Shown piece after piece: positions 1-5,508 of a stretch of 6,372 nucleotides of DNA. Under the pieces are notes generated by a model. The model was not told the DNA's origin. It saw only the letters and a list, made by a program, of their open reading frames with translations, and made no database searches. Position numbers and translations under genes: made by a program. Source of the stretch: Oscillospiraceae bacterium (GTDB lineage Bacteria; Bacillota_A; Clostridia; Oscillospirales; Oscillospiraceae); NCBI GenBank assembly GCA_017396725.1, contig JAFQLA010000184.1, positions 1 through 6,372 of the forward strand. Direction: 5' to 3'. Numbering within the stretch: position 1 is the stretch's first letter; every line of letters begins with the position of its first letter.

Positions 1-330
1 ATCGTGCAGCTGCACAAGAAGAATCCCGGCGAGCCCAAGAATGTGGCCCTTGCCGCTATGATGACCTATGTCAACATCAAGAACGTCATCGTTGTGGACG
101 AGGATGTGGATATCTACAACGCAGCCGACGTCATGTGGGCCGTTTCCACCCGTGTGAAGCCTGAAGATGACATCTTCTATGTGCCCAACTCTCAGGGCCA
201 CGAGTTGGATCCCTGCTCCGACACCCGCGGCGTGCAGACCAAGATGGGTATCGACGCTACCCGCAACACCGAGTCCCGCACCAACACCCGTGTGGTCTAT
301 CCCAAAGTAGATCTTTCCAAGTATCTCTAA
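1..330 (+). CDS. UbiD-family decarboxylase, C-terminal fragment (5' end outside window)
   Basis: The reading frame is open from the first base and ends with TAA at 328-330, giving 109 residues of a protein that begins upstream. UbiD enzymes reversibly (de)carboxylate aromatic or unsaturated acids in the cytoplasm using prenylated FMN. The fragment matches the C-terminal domain of that family: a VVDEDVDI strand (about residues 31-38), the helix start DVMWAVSTRV (about 43-52), and late in the protein a G-HELDP segment followed by TKMGIDAT (about 80-87), a block strongly conserved near UbiD C-termini. The catalytic Arg-Glu-Glu residues and prenyl-FMN contacts lie in the missing part, so activity and substrate cannot be judged. 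The UbiX gene starts 4 bases after the stop, which supports the call because UbiX makes the UbiD cofactor. The real substrate is unknown; a phenolic acid or a ubiquinone-like precursor are only possibilities. Confidence 0.9.
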   Translation: MVQLHKKNPGEPKNVALAAMMTYVNIKNVIVVDEDVDIYNAADVMWAVSTRVKPEDDIFYVPNSQGHELDPCSDTRGVQTKMGIDATRNTESRTNTRVVYPKVDLSKYL

Positions 331-334
331 GCCT

Positions 335-898
335 ATGAAAAAAAGACTGGTAGTTGGCATCAGCGGCGCCAGCGGCGCGCCTCTGGCCATTGATCTCCTC
401 AGGGAGATGCGTCTTCATGAAGAGTGGGAGACCCACCTTGTGGTGACCGATGGCGCCAGACGCACCATTGCGGCGGAGACGGAGCTGGAGCTTTGCGATG
501 TGGAAGCCCTTGCCGATGTGGTGTACGATGTGAAAGATATCGGCGCTGCCATCGCAAGCGGCACGTTCCGCACCGAAGGCATGGTCATCGTGCCCTGCAG
601 CATGAAGACCCTTGCCGGTGTTGCCACGGGCTATGCGGATAATCTGCTGCTGCGCTCGGCGGATGTGATGCTCAAGCAGCGGCGCAAACTGGTGATGGCC
701 GTCCGTGAGACGCCTATCCACGGTCTTCATCTTAAAAACATGCAGACGGTGGTGGAGCTGGGCGCGGTGGTGCTGCCTCCCATGATGACCTTTTACATCA
801 AGCCCCGGACCATTGAGGATATGACCCACCATATCACGGGCAAAATTCTCGATGAATTCGGCATTGAGTGCAGCGGTTTCCGGCGCTGGTGTGAATAA
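335..898 (+). CDS. ubiX: UbiX-family flavin prenyltransferase
   Basis: This 187-residue protein has the full length of the family. UbiX enzymes join a dimethylallyl group to FMN to make prenyl-FMN, the cofactor UbiD needs; they are flavodoxin-like, dodecameric and cytoplasmic. Visible signatures are the N-terminal GISGASG FMN loop (8-14), the SGTFRT segment (75-80), PCSMKTLAGVATGYADN (87-103), RRKLVMAVRETP (116-127), HLKNM (132-136), LPPMMTFY (147-154) and the C-terminal GKILDEFGI helix (169-177). The SGTF and VKD pieces resemble the Pad1/VdcB subgroup, found next to non-oxidative phenolic acid decarboxylases, more than the ubiquinone-pathway enzyme. No clear Shine-Dalgarno sequence precedes the ATG and it lies 4 bases after the ubiD-like stop, so translation is probably coupled to the upstream gene. 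A terminator follows directly. Confidence 0.93.
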   Translation: MKKRLVVGISGASGAPLAIDLLREMRLHEEWETHLVVTDGARRTIAAETELELCDVEALADVVYDVKDIGAAIASGTFRTEGMVIVPCSMKTLAGVATGYADNLLLRSADVMLKQRRKLVMAVRETPIHGLHLKNMQTVVELGAVVLPPMMTFYIKPRTIEDMTHHITGKILDEFGIECSGFRRWCE

Positions 899-905
899 AA
901 GAATA

Positions 906-942
906 AAAAAAGACCTGCTGCCTGAAGGCGCAGGTCTTTTTC
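906..942. terminator. Intrinsic terminator, probably bidirectional
   Basis: Arms at 911-918 (AGACCTGC) and 930-937 (GCAGGTCT) pair perfectly. An inner GCC/GGC (920-922 with 927-929) closes a TGAA loop, and flanking A and T runs lengthen the stem. A T-rich tract (937-954) follows on the plus strand, and the A run at 905-911 supplies a U tract for minus-strand transcripts. It can therefore end the ubiD-ubiX transcript and also that of the converging small gene whose stop is at 953. Confidence 0.9.
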
Positions 943-952
943 TTTGCTTTTT

Positions 953-1126
953 TTACTTTTCCTTGCCGAAGGTGATGGGGCCGTGCTTCTTCTCGTATTC
1001 TTCGATACAGTCACGCACGAGAATCAGCATCTGACTATTTGCTGACCGACCTTCATAATCGGCGATTACATGGAGCTTATCCAACATCTCTGCGTCCATG
1101 CGGACAGAAATACTTTTAATTGCCAT
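953..1126 (-). CDS. Small ribbon-helix-helix (Arc-type) DNA-binding protein, 57 aa
   Basis: The minus strand encodes 57 residues starting MAIKSISVRMDAEMLDKLHV and ending HGPITFGKEK. The pattern fits an Arc/MetJ-type repressor: an N-terminal strand with alternating residues (KSISVRM, 4-10) that would pair between two subunits and insert into the DNA major groove, helix A (11-24), a turn with EGRSANS (25-31, matching the GRS-N-E/Q turn of Arc-type proteins), then helix B (about 29-46). Short RHH proteins with a basic tail after an EYEKKHG-like segment are common in Clostridia. The start is supported by GAGGTG five bases upstream of ATG. It stands divergent from a 49-residue gene, and the 111-base gap holds a palindrome that is a natural candidate for its operator. 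Its targets are unknown. It could be an autoregulator, an antitoxin-like partner or a remnant of a mobile element; no toxin is recognised next to it. Confidence 0.82.
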   Translation of the reverse strand: MAIKSISVRMDAEMLDKLHVIADYEGRSANSQMLILVRDCIEEYEKKHGPITFGKEK

Positions 1127-1156
1127 AGTAGCACCTCAAAATAGCATCATAGTGAC

Positions 1157-1185
1157 TTTATTTTAATTCCGTCCTGTGATACTAT
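1157..1185 (+). promoter_or_regulatory. Candidate promoter for the 49-aa gene
   Basis: An extended -10 element, TG-A-TACTAT, lies at 1177-1185, with a weak -35 (TTTATT, 1157-1162) 17 bases upstream. Transcription would begin near 1192. A TAATTCC half-site (1164-1170) falls in the spacer and the palindrome at 1194-1212 starts just after the expected initiation point, which suits repression. The call rests on pattern only and the -35 is poor. A minus-strand -10-like TATGAT at 1146-1151 may serve the RHH gene but lacks a convincing -35. Confidence 0.45.
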
Positions 1186-1193
1186 TCTCTTGG

Positions 1194-1212
1194 TGGAATT
1201 ACCGTAATTCCA
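1194..1212. promoter_or_regulatory. 19-bp palindrome with extra half-sites, candidate RHH operator
   Basis: TGGAATTACCGTAATTCCA is a perfect 9+1+9 palindrome. The half-site TAATTCC also occurs at 1164-1170 and again at 1216-1222, exactly 11 bases after the copy at 1205-1211. Eleven-base spacing between half-sites, about one DNA turn, is how Arc dimers sit side by side. The arrangement lies between the two divergent small genes and ahead of the AAGGAG of the plus-strand gene. That the 57-residue RHH protein binds it is inference. In RNA the same bases could also form a hairpin upstream of the ribosome binding site. Confidence 0.55.
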
Positions 1213-1237
1213 AAATAATTCCAAAAGGAGAAGCTTT

Positions 1238-1387
1238 ATGGAAGAAGTAAAAGGAAAGGAAGTTAATATTGACTATAAGGAGCTGTATTTCAAGATGGTG
1301 CGCGAGAGCGAGAAGGCCATCAACATCCTCATCCGCGCGCAGCAGGAGTGCGAGGAGCTTTACCTTGCCATGGAAGAGGAATCTTGA
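1238..1387 (+). CDS. Small acidic helical protein, 49 aa, unknown function
   Basis: A complete small frame runs from ATG 1238 to TGA 1385-1387, with AAGGAG (1225-1230) seven bases upstream, which makes translation likely. The 49-residue product begins MEEVKGKEVNIDYKELYFKM and ends in an acidic tail, AMEEES. Residues from about 12 onward (DYKELYFKMV, ESEKAINILIRAQQECEELY) have the heptad-like hydrophobic spacing of one or two amphipathic helices. There is no signal peptide, metal motif or membrane segment, and a single Cys. From memory it resembles short 'YKELY...AQQ-EELY' proteins seen in clostridial genomes and prophages, but this is not verified and no function is known. It is divergent from the RHH gene and 66 bases ahead of the dehydrogenase gene with no terminator between, so read-through is possible. 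A protein-protein partner of the RHH protein is one hypothesis. Confidence 0.65.
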   Translation: MEEVKGKEVNIDYKELYFKMVRESEKAINILIRAQQECEELYLAMEEES

Positions 1388-1411
1388 CTTTTCACCTTTT
1401 TGTGGCATACT
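1384..1411 (+). promoter_or_regulatory. Promoter for the 2-hydroxyacid dehydrogenase gene
   Basis: TTGACT (1384-1389) and CATACT (1406-1411) are spaced by 16 bases, with TG at 1403-1404 giving an extended -10. The -35 box overlaps the TGA stop of the upstream small gene. Transcription would start near 1418, leaving a leader of about 35 bases with AAAGGAG at 1439-1445. Confidence 0.6.
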
Positions 1412-1453
1412 GAAGAGGATGCCGCAAGGCACTTTTGGAAAGGAGATATTCCC

Positions 1454-2413
1454 ATGAAAGTTGTGATTCTGGATGCTTATACCGCAAACCCCGGCGACCT
1501 CAGCTGGGACGCGATGAAAGAATACGCAGACCTTACCGTTTATGACCGCACTCCTCACGATGAAGCGGAGATCATCCGCCGCATTGGAGATGCCGATGTG
1601 GTTTACACCAATAAGACCCCCATTTCCGCAGCGGTGATCGATGCCTGCCCCGGCGTGAAGATGATCAGCGTGCTGGCCACCGGCTACAATATCGTGGACT
1701 ATGTCCACGCCCGTGAAAAGGGCATCCCCGTTACCAATGTGCCTTCTTACAGCACCTATTCCACCGCCCAGATGGCCATCGCTTTGCTGCTGGAGATCTG
1801 TGAGCATACCTCCGAGCACAGCGCTGCCGTCCATGAAGGCCGCTGGAGCAGCGGCAAGGACTTCTGCTTCTGGGACTATCCTCTCATTGAGCTTTGCGGC
1901 AAGACCATGGGCATCATCGGCTTTGGCAGCATCGGCCGCACCGTAGGCGCCGTGGCCAAGGCGCTGGGTATGACTGTTATCGCCTCCGGCAGCCGCCCCA
2001 ATCCTGAGGGGGAAGCCATCGGCGAATATGTGGAGCTGGACGAGCTTTTCGCCCGTGCGGATGTGGTGAGCCTCCATTGTCCGCTGTTCCCTGAAAATAA
2101 GGGCATCATCAACCGTGACAATATCGCCAAGATGAAAGATGGCGTCATCATCCTCAATAATGCCCGCGGCGGTCTTGTGGTGGAGCAGGATCTGGCGGAC
2201 GCGCTGAACTCCGGCAAGGTCTATGCCGCAGGCATCGATGTCGCCGGCGTGGAGCCCATCAATGCCGATAGCCCTCTCCTTACCGCGAAGAACTGCCTCA
2301 TGACCCCCCATATCTCCTGGGCTACTTTGGAAGCCCGCACCCGCCTTGTGGGCGTGGCCGTGGAAAACCTGAAGGCTTTCTGCGCGGGAAAGCCTCAGAA
2401 TGTGGTGAACTAA
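1454..2413 (+). CDS. D-2-hydroxyacid dehydrogenase (glycerate dehydrogenase / hydroxypyruvate reductase type)
   Basis: The protein has 319 residues, the normal length of this family, which reversibly reduces 2-oxoacids to D-2-hydroxyacids with NAD(P)H in the cytoplasm. It shows the dinucleotide-binding GFGSIG (156-161), the substrate-side LATGYNIVD (74-82), the catalytic Arg in NNARGG (R238), the acidic partner E267 in DVAGVEP, and the catalytic His in TPHISWAT (H286). The ending AVENLKAFCAGKPQNVVN is typical of glycerate dehydrogenase/hydroxypyruvate reductase members. The strand that usually ends in Asp for NAD specificity reads TVIASGSRPN here (174-183), so use of NADPH is possible; that is inference. 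The ATG at 1454 is chosen because AAAGGAG lies eight bases upstream and the protein then starts MKVVILDAY, the usual family start; an 18-codon upstream extension has no family support. It is probably monocistronic, with its own promoter and terminator. The exact substrate is unresolved. Confidence 0.9.
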   Translation: MKVVILDAYTANPGDLSWDAMKEYADLTVYDRTPHDEAEIIRRIGDADVVYTNKTPISAAVIDACPGVKMISVLATGYNIVDYVHAREKGIPVTNVPSYSTYSTAQMAIALLLEICEHTSEHSAAVHEGRWSSGKDFCFWDYPLIELCGKTMGIIGFGSIGRTVGAVAKALGMTVIASGSRPNPEGEAIGEYVELDELFARADVVSLHCPLFPENKGIINRDNIAKMKDGVIILNNARGGLVVEQDLADALNSGKVYAAGIDVAGVEPINADSPLLTAKNCLMTPHISWATLEARTRLVGVAVENLKAFCAGKPQNVVN

Positions 2414-2423
2414 AGCAAACAAG

Positions 2424-2455
2424 AAAGAACGCTGACCTTTCGGTCAGCGTTCTTT
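2424..2455. terminator. Intrinsic terminator between converging genes
   Basis: A perfect 14-bp stem (2424-2437 with 2442-2455) encloses a TTTC loop, and a run of T continues to 2458. It lies 10 bases after the dehydrogenase stop and 10 bases before the trkH stop on the other strand. It ends the plus-strand transcript well. On the minus strand the downstream CTTTCTTGTTTGC stretch is only moderately U-rich, so termination there is likely but weaker. Confidence 0.92.
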
Positions 2456-2464
2456 TTTGCTCTT

Positions 2465-3916
2465 TTACCGTTTCCAGGTGCGGCGGGAGAACAGCACCAG
2501 AATGGGGAAGATCTCCAGGCGGCCTGCCAGCATATCAAAGATCAGCACGATCTTGGAAAAATCGCTGAAGGCAGAGTAGTTGCCTGTGGCGCCGACCATC
2601 TCAAAGCCGGGACCGATGTTGTTGAAACAGGCGATCACGGCGGAAAGATTGGTGGTGAGAGAGAAATTATCCAGCGAGATGGCGAGGGTGCTGAGCACGG
2701 TGATGAACATGTAGCCCACGAGATACATAGCGGTCTTGGAAACCACCTGTTCGTTGATCACATGATTGCTGAGCCGCACCACCCGCACTTCCTGCGGGTA
2801 GAGGATCTGGCGGGTACGGCGGTGCAGGCTTCTGGTAAGGATCAGTACGCGGGAGCACTTGAAGCCGCCGCCTGTGCTGCCGGCGCAGGCGCCTACCAGC
2901 ATAAGCATCAAAAGGATGGCTTTGGAAAAACTGGGCCAAAGGTTAAAGTCGGTGGTGGCAAAGCCCGTGGTGGTCATAATGGAGGCCACCTGGAAGGCAG
3001 CGTGACGCACCGTTTCGCCCAAAGTATCATACATGCTGCGGACATTCCACGCGATAAGGACGATGGAGGCGGCAGCAAGGCCGAAATAGAGGCGGATCTC
3101 TTCGTCCCGGATCACGCCGCGGATCTGGCGCATCAAAAGCAGGTAATAGCAGTTGAAGTTCACGCCGAAAAGCAGCATGAAAACGGTGGTCACATTCTGA
3201 ATATAGGGGGAATAGGCGGCGCAGCTGGCGTTGAGTACAGAGAAACCGCCGGTGCCGGCCGTGCCGAAGGCGATGCAGAGGGAATCGAAAAGAGATAAGC
3301 CGCCGCAAAGCAGGAAGATGATATCCGCCACCGTCAGCGCGATATACATGATGTAGAGGATCACGGCGGTATTGTGCATGCGGGGCACCAGCTTTTCCAC
3401 CGTGGGGCCGGGGCTCTCCGCCCGCAGAAGGTGCACGGAAAAGCCGCTGTTTCGCCCGCTGATGGGCACGATAGCCAGCAGGAACACCAGCACGCCCATG
3501 CCGCCCAGCCAATGGCTGAAGCTGCGCCAGTAGAGTATGCCGCGTCCCAGCGCCTCTACATCCGTGAGGATGGAAGCGCCCGTGGTGGTAAAGCCGGAGA
3601 CGATCTCAAAAAGCGCGTCGATAAAGCGGGGGATGGAGCCGGAGATCACAAAGGGCAGCGCCCCGCAAAGACTCAGGATCACCCAGCTTAACCCTACGCA
3701 CACAAGACCCTCGCGGGCATAGAAATTGCGCCGTGCCTTGCGGCAGGGTATATAGAGAGCGCCTGCCAGAATGGCGGCCACGGCGAGGGAGATGGCAAAG
3801 GCGGCAAAATCAGCGGCATCCCCATCGAAAAGGGAGATGAGAGCAGGGGGGATCATCACCACTGCCTCCACCCACAGTATGAGGGCGATAAAGCGCCCGA
3901 TCATTTTAAAGTTCAT
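2465..3916 (-). CDS. trkH: TrkH-family potassium uptake channel subunit
   Basis: The 483-residue membrane protein has the usual TrkH length, longer than typical KtrB. TrkH forms the K+-conducting pore in the cytoplasmic membrane, gated by TrkA. The four pore repeats are recognisable: first filter TTTGAS (110-115), second GTAGTGGFS (218-226), third TTTGFATTD (315-323) and fourth FNNIGPGF (431-438). The conserved intramembrane segment ACAGSTGGGFK (343-353) follows the third filter, and AGRLEIFPILVLF (464-476) matches the last transmembrane helix. Many hydrophobic segments occur throughout, and a basic RRTWKR end faces the cytoplasm. The gene starts 10 bases after the trkA stop, and that gap is exactly the palindrome AAGGCGCCTT. 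AAAGG spanning the end of trkA can serve as ribosome binding site. A second ATG four codons in is a possible alternative start. The second member of the operon, it ends at the shared terminator. Confidence 0.95.
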   Translation of the reverse strand: MNFKMIGRFIALILWVEAVVMIPPALISLFDGDAADFAAFAISLAVAAILAGALYIPCRKARRNFYAREGLVCVGLSWVILSLCGALPFVISGSIPRFIDALFEIVSGFTTTGASILTDVEALGRGILYWRSFSHWLGGMGVLVFLLAIVPISGRNSGFSVHLLRAESPGPTVEKLVPRMHNTAVILYIMYIALTVADIIFLLCGGLSLFDSLCIAFGTAGTGGFSVLNASCAAYSPYIQNVTTVFMLLFGVNFNCYYLLLMRQIRGVIRDEEIRLYFGLAAASIVLIAWNVRSMYDTLGETVRHAAFQVASIMTTTGFATTDFNLWPSFSKAILLMLMLVGACAGSTGGGFKCSRVLILTRSLHRRTRQILYPQEVRVVRLSNHVINEQVVSKTAMYLVGYMFITVLSTLAISLDNFSLTTNLSAVIACFNNIGPGFEMVGATGNYSAFSDFSKIVLIFDMLAGRLEIFPILVLFSRRTWKR

Positions 3917-3926
3917 AAGGCGCCTT

Positions 3927-5285
3927 TCATTCGAAGATGTCGTTGACCTGATAGATGATGCTGTTGCTGTTGGTGACGATGACCACCGAGTCGCCTGCGA
4001 GGAAGAAGGAATCGCCGTTGGGGATCTGCGTCACGCCGTTTCGGGAGATGGAGACGATCAGCACGCCTTTTTTCAGATGCAGGTCCTTCAGGGGCACACC
4101 GCAGCAGCGGGTGTTTTCCGTGATGCGGAATTCCATAGCCTCCGCCTGCGCGTCTGCGATGGAGTGGACGCTCAGCGCCGCGCCGGTCTGGTTGCGCATG
4201 GCGCGGACATAGCGCACGATGGAGCTGGAGCACAGCTCCTTGGGGCAGATGATGCTGCCCATGGGCAGCTTGGCCACGATGTTCAGATTGTCCACGCGCC
4301 CCTGCTTGGTGATGATCTGGGGCACATTGAGGTTGGCGCCGTAAAGAGAAAGCACCACATTGAGCTCATCCAGCCCGGTGGCGGATACCAGCGCGTCGCA
4401 CTCGGCAAGTCCCTCGCTCTCCAGCACGGAGAGGTTGCTGGCGTCAGCATGGATCACGGATGCCTTGGGCAGCATCCCGGCAAGGGCCACGCAGCGGTCG
4501 TAATCCTTTTCCACAATGCGCACACGGATGCCGCTTTTGAGAAGGATGCTGGAAAGATAGTAAGCGATGCGGCCGCCGCCGCAGATCATGACATCGTTGA
4601 CCTTGTGGGTGGTGATGCCCAGGTTTTCCAAAAGGGTGGCAAGTTCAGCCGTAGGAGCGGTGACGAGGATACGGTCATTTTCCTCCAGCACGAAATCACC
4701 GCCGGGGATCATGGCCTTACCGTCCCGCAAAACGGTGCAGATCAGCACACGGGACTTGATGACGCTGCCCAGATCCTTGAGCATAACGCCCCGCAGCTTG
4801 CTCTCTGCCTTGATCTGCAGCTCCACGATCTCCACGCGGCCACGGGCAAAGGTGTCGCGCTTCAAAAAGCCGGGATAGCGCAGAAGACGGAAAATTTCCG
4901 TGGCGGTCTGCTTTTCGGGATTCACCGTCATGGAGAGGGCGAAAAGATCCCGCATGGAATAGATCTGCTCGGTGTACTCCGGGGTGCGGATGCGGGCGAT
5001 GGTGTGGAGGTCGGGATTCATGCCGTGGGCGGTCATGCAGCAAAGGAGATTCACCTCGTCGGCACTGGTGGCGGCGATGAGAAGATCCGCCGATTCCACG
5101 CCTGCGCTGCGCAAGGTGCTCATAGCGGCGCAGTTGCCGCAAACGGCCATCACATCATAGGCCTCCACGCTGGCGTCCAGCACGCGGGGATTGGAGTCGA
5201 TCACCGTGAGGTCACAGCCTTCGCGGGAGAGCTGGCGGGTCAGGGTAGCGCCTACTTTACCGTCGCCTGCGATGATAATTTTCAT
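3927..5285 (-). CDS. trkA: TrkA-family potassium uptake regulatory subunit (two RCK domains)
   Basis: The protein has 452 residues, close to the roughly 458 of classical TrkA, and holds two RCK units in tandem, unlike the single-unit KtrA. TrkA sits on the cytoplasmic face of TrkH and gates it in response to bound nucleotides. The first Rossmann fold has GDGKVG (7-12) and the acidic D30 that ends the second strand in LTVIDSNP. The variant GNCAAMSTLRSAG (50-62) stands where many RCK proteins have GDAT. A TrkA-C region follows (about 148-220). The second Rossmann fold has CGGGRIAYYL (235-244), E259 and HADASN (279-284), then a second TrkA-C region (about 383-450). The start at 5285 is chosen because GAGGTGG lies eight bases upstream and MKIIIAGDGKVG matches family N-termini; an upstream TTG would put that sequence inside the gene. 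It is the first gene of the operon with trkH. Confidence 0.95.
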   Translation of the reverse strand: MKIIIAGDGKVGATLTRQLSREGCDLTVIDSNPRVLDASVEAYDVMAVCGNCAAMSTLRSAGVESADLLIAATSADEVNLLCCMTAHGMNPDLHTIARIRTPEYTEQIYSMRDLFALSMTVNPEKQTATEIFRLLRYPGFLKRDTFARGRVEIVELQIKAESKLRGVMLKDLGSVIKSRVLICTVLRDGKAMIPGGDFVLEENDRILVTAPTAELATLLENLGITTHKVNDVMICGGGRIAYYLSSILLKSGIRVRIVEKDYDRCVALAGMLPKASVIHADASNLSVLESEGLAECDALVSATGLDELNVVLSLYGANLNVPQIITKQGRVDNLNIVAKLPMGSIICPKELCSSSIVRYVRAMRNQTGAALSVHSIADAQAEAMEFRITENTRCCGVPLKDLHLKKGVLIVSISRNGVTQIPNGDSFFLAGDSVVIVTNSNSIIYQVNDIFE

Positions 5286-5314
5286 GAGAAAGGCCACCTC
5301 TTTCAAAAGAGTGA

Positions 5315-5339
5315 AATCCGCTTTTCTTCAAAGCAGATT
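5315..5339 (-). promoter_or_regulatory. Hairpin in the trkA 5' leader
   Basis: In the minus-strand leader the arms 5330-5339 and 5315-5324 form a 10-bp stem with one G-U pair and a 5-base loop. It lies about 12 bases after the predicted trkA transcription start and about 30 bases before the start codon. A second short stem, CTCTT/AAGAG, would then pair part of the sequence just before the ribosome binding site. The stem lacks a long U tract, so it is not a simple terminator. A stabilising or translational control role is a guess. Confidence 0.45.
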
Positions 5340-5377
5340 GATAGCAAATAATATTAGATTATATCACTTGCTATCAA
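5338..5377. promoter_or_regulatory. Perfect 10-bp inverted repeat bracketing the trkA -10 and start site
   Basis: TTGATAGCAA (5338-5347) and TTGCTATCAA (5368-5377) are exact reverse complements with centres 30 bases apart, near three helical turns. On the minus strand one arm lies between the -35 and -10 boxes and the other just after the predicted start of transcription. Only one arm would be in the RNA, so this is a DNA operator candidate rather than an RNA hairpin. The binding protein is unknown. Confidence 0.6.
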
Positions 5378-5385
5378 AAACTCAA
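5358..5385 (-). promoter_or_regulatory. trkA-trkH promoter
   Basis: Read on the minus strand, TTGAGT (5380-5385) and a perfect TATAAT (5358-5363) are separated by 16 bases, with TG one base before the -10 (extended -10). The predicted start is near 5351, leaving a leader of about 66 bases. It is the strongest sigma-A-type promoter in the window, which suggests that control comes from a repressor or from protein gating. Confidence 0.8.
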
Positions 5386-5456
5386 CAGTTTTTCACGCGG
5401 CGGCAGGGAAGGGAACGGCGCATCCTGTCGGTCTTAGAGCCGCAAGGGGAAAAGCC

Positions 5457-5487
5457 TTGGTGAAAGTATACAATTTAATTGGTGAAA
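5457..5487 (+). repeat. Pair of 9-bp direct repeats
   Basis: TTGGTGAAA occurs at 5457-5465 and again at 5479-5487, a spacing of 22 bases, or two helical turns, so both face the same side of the DNA. They lie upstream of the Rex-like sites, centred roughly 90 and 112 bases before the predicted nuoE start of transcription. This could be an activator site, but chance cannot be excluded. The GC-rich stretch before it (about 5396-5456) shows no gene, terminator or RNA that I recognise. Confidence 0.35.
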
Positions 5488-5508
5488 TGTGGCACTTCCG
5501 CCAAAGTT

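Noticed and set aside
257..832. 191-codon minus-strand frame over ubiX
   Set aside because: It is antisense to a clear UbiX gene, with His-rich shadow composition and no recognisable domain.
953..1387. Toxin-antitoxin system from the two small genes
   Set aside because: Only a DNA-binding RHH partner is recognisable, the genes are divergent rather than in tandem, and the 49-aa protein has no known toxin motif. Kept as an open hypothesis, not an annotation.
1404..1423. GGCAT/ATGCC stem ahead of the dehydrogenase gene as a terminator
   Set aside because: The stem is short with a 10-base loop, has no following T run, and overlaps the predicted -10 box.
1400..1453. 18-codon upstream extension of the dehydrogenase
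   Set aside because: It overlaps the predicted -10 region and the AAAGGAG site, and family members begin at the MKVVILDAY equivalent.
1199..2422. 407-codon open frame on the minus strand
   Set aside because: It is antisense to the 2-hydroxyacid dehydrogenase gene, with a low-complexity His/Ala/Gly/Asp composition, and it runs across the palindrome and terminator.
3917..3926. AAGGCGCCTT palindrome between trkA and trkH as an operator
   Set aside because: It is only ten bases long and lies in an intra-operon gap next to the ribosome binding site; a chance occurrence is likely.
5286..5306. TTG start seven codons upstream of trkA
   Set aside because: It would bury the GAGGTGG site inside the gene; the ATG at 5285 has correct spacing and the family N-terminus.
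3771..5351. 526-codon open frame on the plus strand
   Set aside because: It lies antisense over trkA, whose domains are clear. Its product is rich in His, Asp, Gly and Ala as expected from reading GC-rich coding DNA backwards, shows no family pattern, and has no ribosome binding site.
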